A DNA stretch of 64,000 bases from CAWCQC01 sp963819905 (GTDB taxonomy: Bacteria > Actinomycetota > Thermoleophilia > Gaiellales > Gaiellaceae): assembly GCA_963819905.1 (NCBI GenBank), contig CAWFXP010000009.1, positions 682,001-746,000 of the forward strand. Reading direction: 5' to 3'. The notes beneath the pieces are model-generated. The model saw only the letters and a list, made by a program, of their open reading frames with translations. It was not told where the DNA came from and did no database searches. Both the position numbers and the translations under genes were made by a program. Positions 46,505 through 55,043 of the stretch are shown here, in pieces; the first letter of the stretch is position 1, and each line of letters starts with the position of its first letter.

Positions 46505-46900
46505 GTGCTGACCGATCCTGTTGCCGACATGCTGACCCGGATCCGCAACGCGAACCGGGCCCTGCACGAGACCGCCGAGATGCCGTCGTCCCGGCTCAAG
46601 GTCGAGATCGCGCGACTCTTGCGCGACGAGGGCTACATCAAGGACTACGAAGTCAAGCGGGGCGAGAGCTTCGATACCCTGGTCGTCGAGCTCAAGTTCG
46701 GGCGGAATCGCGAGCGGGTCATCACCGACCTGAAGCGCATCTCCAAGCCCGGGCGGCGCATCTACGCCCGCAAGGACCGCCTGCCGCGCGTCCTGGGCGG
46801 GATGGGGACGGCAATCATGTCGACGTCGAGCGGGGTCGTGACGAGTCGTCAGGCCCAGGAGCTCGGCGTCGGGGGCGAGGTCATCTGCTTCGTCTGGTGA
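46505..46900 (+). CDS. rpsH: 30S ribosomal protein S8
   Basis: A 131-residue protein, GTG start: LTDPVADMLTRIRNANRALH, MPSSRLKVEIARLLRDEGYI, and the RNA-binding STSSGVVTSRQAQELGVGGE. S8 represses the spc operon in E. coli by binding the L5 region of the mRNA. Confidence 0.97.
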   Translation: MLTDPVADMLTRIRNANRALHETAEMPSSRLKVEIARLLRDEGYIKDYEVKRGESFDTLVVELKFGRNRERVITDLKRISKPGRRIYARKDRLPRVLGGMGTAIMSTSSGVVTSRQAQELGVGGEVICFVW

Positions 46901-46947
46901 GCAGGCCGGCGGAGTCACACAGGAGACTTGGAGAAGAGAGCAGAGCG

Positions 46948-47482
46948 TTGAGCAGAATCGGACGAAAGCCAATCCCCGTCCCGAGCGGCGTCGAGGTCAC
47001 CGTGGCGCCCGGTCGTGTCGACGTCAAGGGCCCGCTCGGAGCACTGTCCCAGACCGTGCCGCTGCGCATGTCGATCGAGCAGCGGGAAGGGCGAGGTGCT
47101 CGTCTCCCGGCCGACCGACCGGGGCGACGACCGTGCGCTGCACGGGCTGACGCGGACGCTCGTCGCGAACATGGTCGAAGGCGTCACCAAGGGCTTCGAG
47201 AAGCGCCTGGAGATCCAGGGGGTCGGCTACCGCGCCCAGCTCAGGGGCCGCGATCTGGAGCTGGCGCTCGGGTTCTCGCACACGGTTCCGTACAACGCCC
47301 CGGAGGGCATCGAGTTCGACGTGCCCCAGCCGACGCAGGTCATCGTCAAGGGAATCGACAAGCAACGGGTCGGCCAGGTGGCGGCGGAGATCCGCGCCGT
47401 CCGGCCGCCGGAGCCGTACAAGGGCAAGGGCGTGCGCTACGAGGGCGAGTACGTCCGCCGCAAGGTCGGAAAGAGAGCGTAG
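46948..47482 (+). CDS. rplF: 50S ribosomal protein L6, one-base frameshift
   Basis: TTG start. Frame one reads LSRIGRKPIPVPSGVEVTVA, GRVDVKGPLGALSQTVPLRM. An extra G in GGG at 47089-47091 shifts the frame; the second frame continues KGEVLVSRPTDRGDDRALHG, GFEKRLEIQGVGYRAQLRGR, and PEPYKGKGVRYEGEYVRRKV to 47482. Corrected length ~177 residues, as usual. L6 is a core subunit, so a sequencing insertion is the likely cause. Confidence 0.9.
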
Positions 47483-47489
47483 GGACGAG

Positions 47490-47849
47490 ATGGCGACGAT
47501 GACGCGACACGAGTTGCGAACGCGCCGGCATCGGCGGGTGCGGAAGAAGATCAGGGGCTCGGCCGAGCGGCCGCGCCTGGCGGTCTTTCGCTCGAACAGA
47601 GGCATCTTCGCCCAGCTGGTCGACGACGAGTCCGGCCGCACGTTGGCTTCGGCGGACTGGCTCGCCGTGAAGGGGCGCAAGGGAGTGAAGACGAAGACCG
47701 AGCAGGCCGCCGAAGTCGGCAAACTGCTCGCCACCAATGCGAAAGCCGCCGGTATCGAAGAGGTCGTTTTCGACCGCGGCGGATTCCTGTACCACGGGCG
47801 CGTGAAGGCATTTGCCGACGGGGCCCGGGAGGGAGGACTGAGGTTTTGA
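47490..47849 (+). CDS. rplR: 50S ribosomal protein L18
   Basis: A 119-residue protein: RHRRVRKKIRGSAERPRLAV, FRSNRGIFAQLVDDESGRTL, and the end FDRGGFLYHGRVKAFADGAR EGGLRF. Binds 5S rRNA with L5. Overlaps rpsE by four bases. Confidence 0.97.
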   Translation: MATMTRHELRTRRHRRVRKKIRGSAERPRLAVFRSNRGIFAQLVDDESGRTLASADWLAVKGRKGVKTKTEQAAEVGKLLATNAKAAGIEEVVFDRGGFLYHGRVKAFADGAREGGLRF

Positions 47850-48457
47850 CGGCAGTCGACGTAACAGCCGAGCGCGAGCTCAAGGAGCGGGTCGTCGAGA
47901 TCAACCGGGTTGCCAAGGTCGTCAAGGGCGGCCGCCGGTTCTCGTTCACCGCGCTCGTCGTGATCGGCGACGAGGTCGATCGGGTCGGCGTCGGGTACGG
48001 GAAGGCGCGGGAGGTCCCGCTCGCCATCTCGAAGGCCGTCGACGACGCGAGGAAGAACCTGTTCCAGGTGCCGAAGCACGGGCAGACGATCACGCACGAG
48101 GTTCTCGGCTCCTACGACGCAGCCCGGGTGCTCATGCGCCCCGCGAGCCCGGGCACCGGGGTCATCGCCGGCGGCGGCGTGCGCGCCGTGCTCGAGCTGG
48201 GGGGAGTTCACGACATTCTCGCCAAGAGCCTCGGCACGACGAACCCGATCAACATGCTGAAGGCAACGGTCGACGGCCTGAAGAGGCTCAAGCGACCCGA
48301 GGAGGTCGCGCGGATCCGGGGCAAGGCGATCGCGGACGTGCTGCCGCTCCGCCGAGAAGCCGAGCAGGGCACCGAGACGTCGGAGGTCGACGACCAGGCC
48401 GCTCCCGAGACCGTAGAGGTGACTGATGGCGACGCTGAAGATCACGCAGACTCGTAG
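47846..48457 (+). CDS. rpsE: 30S ribosomal protein S5
   Basis: A 203-residue protein, TTG start: RVVEINRVAKVVKGGRRFSF, VGYGKAREVPLAISKAVDDA, PGTGVIAGGGVRAVLELGGV and GTTNPINMLKATVDGLKRL. An acidic ~30-residue tail (TSEVDDQAAPETVEVTDGDA) follows and overlaps the first 32 bases of rpmD, an unusually long overlap here. Confidence 0.96.
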   Translation: MTAVDVTAERELKERVVEINRVAKVVKGGRRFSFTALVVIGDEVDRVGVGYGKAREVPLAISKAVDDARKNLFQVPKHGQTITHEVLGSYDAARVLMRPASPGTGVIAGGGVRAVLELGGVHDILAKSLGTTNPINMLKATVDGLKRLKRPEEVARIRGKAIADVLPLRREAEQGTETSEVDDQAAPETVEVTDGDAEDHADS

Positions 48458-48605
48458 CCAGATCGGTCAGACCGAGCGCCACCGCGGCACGCTGCGCGCC
48501 CTCGGGCTCGGCAAGATCGGGCGCAGCGTCGAGCGCGACGAGTCGCCGCAGGTGCTGGGTATGCTCAGAAAGGTCCGCCACCTGGTGAAGATCGAGCAGG
48601 TGTAG
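48426..48605 (+). CDS. rpmD: 50S ribosomal protein L30
   Basis: A 59-residue protein: MATLKITQTRSQIGQTERHR, LRALGLGKIGRSVERDESPQ, VLGMLRKVRHLVKIEQV. A complete L30 fold. It starts inside the rpsE tail. Confidence 0.95.
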   Translation: MATLKITQTRSQIGQTERHRGTLRALGLGKIGRSVERDESPQVLGMLRKVRHLVKIEQV

Positions 48606-48611
48606 CCCGAC

Positions 48612-49229
48612 ATGGCCGACGAGCTCACACTTTCCAACCTCAGCCCTGCCCAGAAGCGGAAGGCGCGCAAGCGCGTCGGCCGCGGCCTCGGCTCGGGCAA
48701 GGGCCGCTACTCCGGCCGCGGCATCAAGGGTCAGAAGTCTCGCTCGGGGTCGCACACGATGCGCGCGGGCTTCGAGGGCGGCCAGATGCCGATCTACATG
48801 CGCCTCCCCAAGCAGCGGGGCAACACGTCGAAGGACGCGATGCCCGTCGGCCCGCACCGCACCGCGACCCAGGGCGTCAACGTCCGGGAGCTCGAGCGCG
48901 TCTTCGACGCGGGCACGGACGTGACGCCGGAGCTGCTCGCCGACAAGGGGCTCGTGAAGAACACCAGGGTCGACGTCAAGATCCTGGGCGACGGCGAGCT
49001 CACGAAGGCGCTGACCGTAACCGCGCACCGCTTCTCGAAGGCCGCCCGCGAGAAGATCGAAGGCGCCGGCGGTACCGCGACGGCGCTCCGCGATCCGGTC
49101 GAGAAGAAGAAGCGGAGGAAGCGGGCCTCGACGCCCGCCCCGGACGCCGCAGCCGACGAGGCCGACGAGCCCGAGGCGACGTCCGAGGAGTCGCCCGTGG
49201 ACGAGCCCGGAGAAGCCGGCCCCGAGTAG
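48612..49229 (+). CDS. rplO: 50S ribosomal protein L15 with acidic tail
   Basis: A 205-residue protein: LSNLSPAQKRKARKRVGRGL, the GSGKGRYSGRGIKGQKSRSG loop, GFEGGQMPIYMRLPKQRG, and ALTVTAHRFSKAAREKIEGA. The final ~45 residues (basic KKKRRKRAS then acidic DEADEPEATSEESP) exceed the normal ~150-residue length. Abuts secY. Confidence 0.96.
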   Translation: MADELTLSNLSPAQKRKARKRVGRGLGSGKGRYSGRGIKGQKSRSGSHTMRAGFEGGQMPIYMRLPKQRGNTSKDAMPVGPHRTATQGVNVRELERVFDAGTDVTPELLADKGLVKNTRVDVKILGDGELTKALTVTAHRFSKAAREKIEGAGGTATALRDPVEKKKRRKRASTPAPDAAADEADEPEATSEESPVDEPGEAGPE

Positions 49230-50483
49230 ATGTTCTCCTGGCTGACGAACGCGTGGCGAGTCCCGGAGCTCCGGCACCGCCTCCTGTTCACGGCGATGAT
49301 CCTCGCGTTCTATCGCCTTGGCTGCTGGATTCCCGTACCCGGTGTCGACCCGCAGCAGGTCGAGGACTACCTCGACCAGCAGAGCGGAACCGTTCTCGGC
49401 CTCCTGAACATCTTCTCGGGCGGCGCCCTCTCCCAGTTCGCCCTGTTCGCGCTCGGGATCATGCCGTACGTCACGGCCTCGATCATCCTCCAGCTCCTGA
49501 CGGTGGTCATCCCGAAGCTCGAGCAGCTGCAGAAGGAGGGCGAGGCCGGCTACGCGAAGATCAACCAGTACACCCGCTACCTCACCGTGGTGCTGGCAGC
49601 GCTCCAGGCGCTCGGTTACTCCTACCTCTTCAACCGTCAGGGAGCGCTGCCGCTGAACGCGGGTCGCGTGGTCCTGATCGTCGTCTCGCTGACCGCCGGA
49701 ACCATCCTCCTCATGTGGATGGGCGAGCTCATCACGAAGCGCGGGATCGGCAACGGCATCTCGCTCCTCATCTTCGCGTCGATCCTGGCCGGCCTCCCGG
49801 GCGGCATCCGCGCGTGGTACAACGGCGGGCCGAGCGAGAGGCTGATTTTCCCGATCCTCGCGCTCGCGATCATCGTCGCCGTGGTCTTCGTCCAGGAGGG
49901 TCAGCGGCGGATACCGATCCAGTACGCGAAACGCATGGTCGGGCGGCGGATGACGAGCGGCGGCTCGACCTACATGCCGCTGCGCGTGAACATGGCGGGC
50001 GTCATCCCGATCATCTTCGCGGCCGCGATCATGGCGTTCCCGCCGACGATCGCCCAGTTCTTCCCGACGACGCAGACGTTCATCAACAACAACTTCTCGC
50101 CGAGCGACTGGACGTACGTGCTCATCCAGGGCTTCCTGATCGTGATCTTCACGTACTTCTACACGGCCGTGCAGTTCAACCCGGTCGACCAGGCGGACAA
50201 CCTCCGCAAGCACGGGGGCTACATCCCGGGGATTCGCCCCGGACCGCCGACGGCCCAGTACCTCGACCGCGTCCTCTCACGGCTGACCCTGCCGGGCGCG
50301 CTCTGGCTGGCCCTGGTCGCCACCCTACCGGTGCTCGCGATTCGCTACGGCGGCTTTTCGAACGCGACCTCGGCAGCCCTCGGCGGCACATCGATCCTGA
50401 TCGTCGTCGGCGTGGCGCTCGACACGATGCGGCAGATGGAGTCGCAGATGATGATGCGCCACTACGAGGGGTTCCTCCGGTAG
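49230..50483 (+). CDS. secY: preprotein translocase subunit SecY
   Basis: A 417-residue ten-helix channel: LLFTAMILAFYRLGCWIPVP (TM1), plug and TM2 region LGLLNIFSGGALSQFALFAL GIMPYVTASI, GIGNGISLLIFASILAGLPG, and cytoplasmic loop EGQRRIPIQYAKRMVGRRM. Forms the Sec pore with SecE (20737). Confidence 0.98.
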   Translation: MFSWLTNAWRVPELRHRLLFTAMILAFYRLGCWIPVPGVDPQQVEDYLDQQSGTVLGLLNIFSGGALSQFALFALGIMPYVTASIILQLLTVVIPKLEQLQKEGEAGYAKINQYTRYLTVVLAALQALGYSYLFNRQGALPLNAGRVVLIVVSLTAGTILLMWMGELITKRGIGNGISLLIFASILAGLPGGIRAWYNGGPSERLIFPILALAIIVAVVFVQEGQRRIPIQYAKRMVGRRMTSGGSTYMPLRVNMAGVIPIIFAAAIMAFPPTIAQFFPTTQTFINNNFSPSDWTYVLIQGFLIVIFTYFYTAVQFNPVDQADNLRKHGGYIPGIRPGPPTAQYLDRVLSRLTLPGALWLALVATLPVLAIRYGGFSNATSAALGGTSILIVVGVALDTMRQMESQMMMRHYEGFLR

Positions 50484-50520
50484 GCGACCCGTCCGCCGCC
50501 GCGAGCCGGGCCTGACAGCC

Positions 50521-51106
50521 ATGCCACTCGACCTTCTCCTGCTCGGCGCGCCCGGGGCCGGCAAGGGCACCCAGGCGAAGCGCCTGTCGCTGGACCACGG
50601 CATTCCCCAGATCGCGACCGGAGACATGCTGCGCGGGGCGATCGCCGCCGGTACGGAGCTCGGGCTCGAGGTCAAGCCGATCTACGACCGCGGCGACCTC
50701 GTCCCGGACGACCTCATCGTCGCGCTCATCCGCGAGCGGCTGGCGATGCCCGACACGGCCGACGGCTTCGTGCTCGACGGCTTCCCGCGGACGCTCCCGC
50801 AGGCCGAGGCGCTCGACACGATGCTGACGCAGATCGGCCGCCGGCTCGAGGCGGTGCTCGAGTTCCAGCTCGACGAGGAGGAGGCGGTCCGCCGGATCCT
50901 GGGTCGCGCGGCCGACGAAGGCCGTGCGGACGACACGCCCGAGGTCGCCGCCCGCCGGATTCGAGGTCTACCGCCGGCAGACCGAGCCGCTCGTCGCCTA
51001 CTACCTCGCCCAGGGAATCCTCGTCGGCATCGACGCAAGCCGGACAGTCGAGCAGGTCTACGAGCAGATCGAGGGCGTGCTCGCGCGGGTGGAGGCCGGC
51101 TCGTGA
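50521..51106 (+). CDS. adk: adenylate kinase, one-base frameshift
   Basis: P-loop GAPGAGKGTQAKRLSLDHGI, GDMLRGAIAAGTELGLE, GFVLDGFPRTLPQAEALD and the short lid (RRILGRAADEGRADDTPEVA) lie in frame one. An extra base near 50957-50961 moves the end to another frame: FEVYRRQTEPLVAYYLAQGI, then VEQVYEQIEGVLARVEAGS and TGA at 51106. The lid lacks the Cys zinc site and is the short form. The protein is essential; an indel error is likely. Confidence 0.9.
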
Positions 51107-51895
51107 TCATCCGCAAGTCGAAGCGGGAGATCGAGACCATGGCGCGGGCCGGCGCGGTCGTGGTCGAGGTGCTCGAGCTCGTGGCCGACGCGGTGAGACC
51201 CGGCGTGACGACTGCGGACCTCGACCGGATCGCCGAGGAGCGGATCCGCGAGCGCGGAGGCGTGCCGACCTTCAAGGGCTATCGCGGCTTTCCCGCGTCG
51301 ATCTGCGCCTCGCCGAACGGGATGGTCGTCCACGGGATTCCGAGCGAGGAGCACCGCCTCGAGGAGGGCGACCTCATCTCCGTCGACGTCGGCGTGACCC
51401 TCGACGGCTTCGTCGCCGACAGCGCGTACACGTTCGCCGTCGGGGAGATCGAGCCGGAGGCACAGCGCCTGCTCGACGCCTGCCAGGCGGCTCTCGCCGC
51501 GGCGATCGCAGAGGCCCGCGCCGGGAAACCGCATCGGCGACCTCTCGGCGGCGGTGCAGCGGACGACGGAGGAGGCGGGCTTCTCGGTCGTCAAGACGCT
51601 CGTCGGCCACGGAGTCGGCCGCTCGATGCACGAGGAGCCCCAGATCCCGAACTACGGCGAGGCGGGCCGCGGGCCGGAGCTCGCACCGGGGATGACGCTG
51701 GCGATCGAGCCGATGATCACGGCCGGCGGCTCCGCGGTGGTCCTGGAGGACGACGGCTGGTCGATCACGACCGCCGACGGCTCCCTCTCGGCGCACTTCG
51801 AGCACACCGTCGCCGTCACGGACGACGGCCCGCGAATCCTGACGATGTCGGAGCGTCTCGCTGGAAGTCAGCCTGCACGATCTCTGCTACGATGA
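51103..51895 (+). CDS. map: methionine aminopeptidase type I, one-base frameshift
   Basis: GTG start overlapping the adk stop. KREIETMARAGAVVVEVLEL, the metal-ligand Asp region EGDLISVDVGVTLDGFVADS, then an extra A in AAA at 51526-51528. The second frame resumes IGDLSAAVQRTTEEAGFSVV, VGHGVGRSMHEEPQIPNY and MTLAIEPMITAGGS, with the His and Glu metal ligands. It removes initiator Met. A sequencing insertion is the likely cause. Confidence 0.9.
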
Positions 51896-51942
51896 TCGTT
51901 CGCGGCTCGGCCGCCGTCGAGCCGTGTCTTCGGAACATCGAA

Positions 51943-51965
51943 CCGCGCTCGCCGAGCGCGGTTTT
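51943..51965 (+). terminator. intrinsic terminator-like hairpin after map
   Basis: CCGCGCTC-GCC-GAGCGCGG followed by TTTT. It lies in the 152-base map-rpmJ gap that normally holds infA. It could end or attenuate the spc transcript before the alpha group. The TGCTACGAT at 51885-51893 resembles an extended -10 box but lacks a clear -35. Confidence 0.5.
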
Positions 51966-52047
51966 GGTGAGAACGACGGCAGATGAAAGGAACAGCACGA
52001 TCTGATTCGCGGCCGGGCTACGGCCCGTCTCCGCGAGAGGAGCGCAC

Positions 52048-52161
52048 ATGAAGGTGAGAGCGTCAGTGAAGCCGATCTGCGAGCGTTGCCGCATCATCAA
52101 GCGGCACGGAAAGACGCTCGTGATCTGCACGAACCCGCGACACAAGCAGCGGCAGGGCTAG
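52048..52161 (+). CDS. rpmJ: 50S ribosomal protein L36
   Basis: A 37-residue protein, MKVRASVKPICERCRIIKRH then ICTNPRHKQRQG: the C-C-C-H zinc form. GAGAGGAG precedes the ATG. First gene of the alpha group here. Confidence 0.96.
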   Translation: MKVRASVKPICERCRIIKRHGKTLVICTNPRHKQRQG

Positions 52162-52163
52162 GC

Positions 52164-52538
52164 ATGGCACGCATCGCGGGCGTCAACCTTCCACGTGAGA
52201 AGCGGCTCCAGATCGCGCTGACGTACATCTACGGCATCGGACAGTCGTCGGCCGGCAGGGTCTGCACCGACCTCGAGCTGTCGCCGGACACGAAGGTGCG
52301 AGACCTGACCGACGAGGAGATCACGAAGCTCCGCAACTACATCGACGGCAACCTCGAGGTCGAGGGCGACCTCCGCCGCGATCGGTCGCAGGCCATCAAG
52401 CGCCTCCAGGAGATCGGTTGCTACCGGGGTATCCGGCACCGGCGCGGCCTGCCGGTGAACGGCCAGCGGACGAAGACGAACGCCCGCAGCCGCAAGGGCC
52501 CGAAGAAGACCGTCGGGCGCGGCAAGAAGGCGAAGTAG
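52164..52538 (+). CDS. rpsM: 30S ribosomal protein S13
   Basis: A 124-residue protein: MARIAGVNLPREKRLQIALT, YIYGIGQSSAGRVC, and the tRNA-contacting tail HRRGLPVNGQRTKTNARSRK. ATG 52164 starts two bases after rpmJ. Confidence 0.97.
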   Translation: MARIAGVNLPREKRLQIALTYIYGIGQSSAGRVCTDLELSPDTKVRDLTDEEITKLRNYIDGNLEVEGDLRRDRSQAIKRLQEIGCYRGIRHRRGLPVNGQRTKTNARSRKGPKKTVGRGKKAK

Positions 52539-52549
52539 GAAGGATTCGA

Positions 52550-52954
52550 TTGGCTCCACCACGCCGCCAGGCAACCAGGACTCGCAGCCGCCGTCGCGTC
52601 AAGAAGAACATCGCGATCGGTCAGGCGCACATCAAGACGTCCTTCAACAACACGATCGTGACGCTGACCGACAAGGACGGGGCCGTCATCTGCTGGGAGA
52701 GCTCCGGCTCGGCGGGCTTCAAGGGCTCGCGGAAGTCGACGCCCTTCGCGGCGCAGGTGACCGCCGACTCCTGCGCGCGCAAGGGCATGGAGCACGGCCT
52801 GCAGAAGGTCGAGGTGTTCGTCAAGGGCCCCGGCTCCGGACGGGAGACGGCGATCCGCTCCCTCCAGGCGGCCGGTCTCGAGATCCTCGGCGTCAAGGAC
52901 GTGACCCCACAGGCGCACAACGGCGTGCGCCAGAAGAAGCGGCGGCGGGTGTAG
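52550..52954 (+). CDS. rpsK: 30S ribosomal protein S11
   Basis: A 134-residue protein, TTG start at 52550 after AGGAAGGA: VKKNIAIGQAHIKTSFNNTI, SAGFKGSRKSTPFAAQVTAD, KDVTPQAHNGVRQKKRRRV. No in-frame ATG fits, so TTG is taken. Confidence 0.96.
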   Translation: MAPPRRQATRTRSRRRVKKNIAIGQAHIKTSFNNTIVTLTDKDGAVICWESSGSAGFKGSRKSTPFAAQVTADSCARKGMEHGLQKVEVFVKGPGSGRETAIRSLQAAGLEILGVKDVTPQAHNGVRQKKRRRV

Positions 52955-52967
52955 CGATGGCGGCTTG

Positions 52968-53588
52968 ATGGCGCGAGACAGGTCTCCCAAGTGCAAGCAG
53001 TGCCGCCGCGAGGGCATCAAGCTCTTCCTCAAGGGCGAGCGCTGCCTCACCGAGAAGTGCGCGATCGAGCGGCGCAGCTACCCGCCCGGGGAGCACGGGC
53101 GCGGGCGCATCAAGCAGTCCGAGTATCTCCTCCAGCTCCGCGAGAAGCAGAAGGCGCGCCGCTACTACGGCATTCTCGAGAAGCAGTTCCGGATCTACTA
53201 CGACAAGGCGTCGCGGCGCTCCGGCGTCACGGGCGAGGAGCTCCTGCGGATGCTCGAGCTCCGGCTCGACAACGTGGTCTACCGGCTCGGGTTCGCGTCC
53301 TCGCGCGCCCAGGCGAGGCAGCTCATCCGTCACGGCCACTTCCAGGTCAACGGGCGCCGCGTCAACATCCCGAGCTACCAGGTCCAGGCCGGGGGCGATC
53401 GTCGCCTTGAAGGCGGGCAGCCCGGTCGAGCAGGTCGTGCGAGACGCGACCGATCTGACCGCCTCGGTCCCCCCTGGATCCAGGCGGATCACGACAACCT
53501 CACGGGCAAGATCCTGAAAGCGCCCGAGCGCGACGAGATCGACGCGCCGGTGCAAGAGCAGCTCATCGTCGAGCTCTACAACAAGTAG
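52968..53588 (+). CDS. rpsD: 30S ribosomal protein S4 with two compensating indels
   Basis: A 206-residue protein. The N-terminal Cys zinc motif (KCKQCRREG ... RCLTEKCAI), RRSGVTGEELLRMLELRLDN and the S4 domain RQLIRHGHFQVNGRRVNIPS are normal. Residues ~142-167 are out of frame: an extra G in GGGGG (53391-53395) and a missing C in CCCCCC (53468-53473). Correcting both gives AIVALKAGSPVEQVV and VPPWIQADHDN. S4 starts 30S assembly and represses the alpha operon in E. coli. Confidence 0.93.
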   Translation: MARDRSPKCKQCRREGIKLFLKGERCLTEKCAIERRSYPPGEHGRGRIKQSEYLLQLREKQKARRYYGILEKQFRIYYDKASRRSGVTGEELLRMLELRLDNVVYRLGFASSRAQARQLIRHGHFQVNGRRVNIPSYQVQAGGDRRLEGGQPGRAGRARRDRSDRLGPPWIQADHDNLTGKILKAPERDEIDAPVQEQLIVELYNK

Positions 53589-53642
53589 GAGAAAGGAGCG
53601 GAGGCGGGCGGCCCGTCTTCGCGCCGAGGAAAGGACACCGCT

Positions 53643-54605
53643 TTGGCTACACGCACGAGCCTCATGGACTTCCAGATTCCGCGGATCACGCGCGAGGAGG
53701 TCGACGAGCAGCGCGGGCGGTTCGTCATCGAGCCGCTCGACCGCGGCTTCGGATACACGTTCGGCAATTCGCTTCGCCGCGTCCTCCTGTCGTCGCTCGA
53801 GGGCGCTGCGGTCACCTCGGTCAAGATCGAGGGCATCGCGCACGAGTTCACGACCCTGCCGGGCGTCCGCGAGGACGTCATCGACATCATCCTCAGCCTC
53901 AAGAACCTCACGTGCCGCCTGTACGGCGAGTCGCCCGAGATCGAGGTGCGGCTCCAGAAGAAGGGCCCGGGCGCCGTCACGGCCGCCGACATCGAGGCGC
54001 CTGCCGACCTCGAGATCCTGAATCCAGGGCTTGAGATCGCGCATCTCGCCGACAAGGGCCGGCTGGAGATGACGCTGACGATCGGTCGCGGCCGCGGCTA
54101 CGTACCGGCGGAGCTGAACCGTGGGCCGGAGCACACGATCGGCGTCATCCCGGTCGACTCGATCTTCTCGCCCGTTCGCCGCGTCTCCTACGAGGTCGAG
54201 GCGGCGCGCGTCGGCCAGCGCACCGACTACGACAAGCTGACCCTCGACGTCACTACCGACGGCTCGATCGACCCGAAGGACGCGGTCGCCCAGGCGGCCG
54301 AGATCCTCATCCGCCAGCTCGCCATCTTCACCGACCTCGAGAAGATCGAGGGCTTCGGGGAGGCCGTGGCCGAGGCGGAGGCGGAGATCCCGCAGGCGCG
54401 CGGGATGGAGAACTTCCCGATCGAGGAGCTGGAGCTCGGTGTCCGCAGCTACAACTGCCTGAAGCGCGTCGGCATCGAGACGATCGGCGATCTCGTCTCG
54501 AAGTCCGAGACGGAGCTCGCTGCGATTCCGAACTTCGGCAAGAAGTCGATCGAAGAGGTCCAGGAAACGCTCGCCGCCCACGGCCTGACCCTCCGCGAGG
54601 AATGA
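53643..54605 (+). CDS. rpoA: DNA-directed RNA polymerase subunit alpha
   Basis: A 320-residue protein, TTG start: dimerisation domain with FVIEPLDRGFGYTFGNSLRR VLLSSLEGAA, and the C-terminal domain PIEELELGVRSYNCLKRVGI, LAAIPNFGKKSIEEVQETLA that binds UP elements and activators. Overlaps rplQ by four bases. Confidence 0.98.
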   Translation: MATRTSLMDFQIPRITREEVDEQRGRFVIEPLDRGFGYTFGNSLRRVLLSSLEGAAVTSVKIEGIAHEFTTLPGVREDVIDIILSLKNLTCRLYGESPEIEVRLQKKGPGAVTAADIEAPADLEILNPGLEIAHLADKGRLEMTLTIGRGRGYVPAELNRGPEHTIGVIPVDSIFSPVRRVSYEVEAARVGQRTDYDKLTLDVTTDGSIDPKDAVAQAAEILIRQLAIFTDLEKIEGFGEAVAEAEAEIPQARGMENFPIEELELGVRSYNCLKRVGIETIGDLVSKSETELAAIPNFGKKSIEEVQETLAAHGLTLREE

Positions 54606-55033
54606 GACACAAGCGCGCCGGCAGAAAGCTGGGTCGCGACGCGTCCCACCGCAAGGCGCTGTATGCGAACCTCACGTCCGCGCTCATCGAGCACGGGCGG
54701 ATCGAGACGACCGAGGCGAAGGCGAAGGAAGTCCGGCCGATCGCCGAGCAGATGATCACGCTCGGCAAGCGCGGCGACGTCGCGGCGCACCGCCGGGCGG
54801 TCGCCTTCCTCCGCTCGAAGCCGGTCGCGCACAGGCTCTTCGCCGAGGTCGCGCCACGCTTCGCAGACCGTGAGGGCGGCTACACGCGGATCGTCCGCAT
54901 CGGGCCACGCCAGGGTGACGCCGCGCCGATGGTCTACCTCGAGCTGGTCGACTTCCAGCCGAAGCCGCGGATGGAGCCTGCCGCAGTTCGGGCGGAGTCG
55001 CGCGAGCAGCCGGCGGCGCAGGCCGCGTCGTAG
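54602..55033 (+). CDS. rplQ: 50S ribosomal protein L17
   Basis: A 143-residue protein: MRHKRAGRKLGRDASHRKAL, LIEHGRIETTEAKAKEVRPI, GGYTRIVRIGPRQGDAAPMV. A short Ala/Glu tail extends it. Follows rpoA as usual. Confidence 0.97.
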   Translation: MRHKRAGRKLGRDASHRKALYANLTSALIEHGRIETTEAKAKEVRPIAEQMITLGKRGDVAAHRRAVAFLRSKPVAHRLFAEVAPRFADREGGYTRIVRIGPRQGDAAPMVYLELVDFQPKPRMEPAAVRAESREQPAAQAAS

Positions 55034-55043
55034 GGCTTTCACC

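Noticed and set aside
48288..50213. A 641-codon frame on the reverse strand over rpmD-rplO-secY
   Set aside because: Antisense shadow of ribosomal protein and SecY genes, with no recognisable domain.
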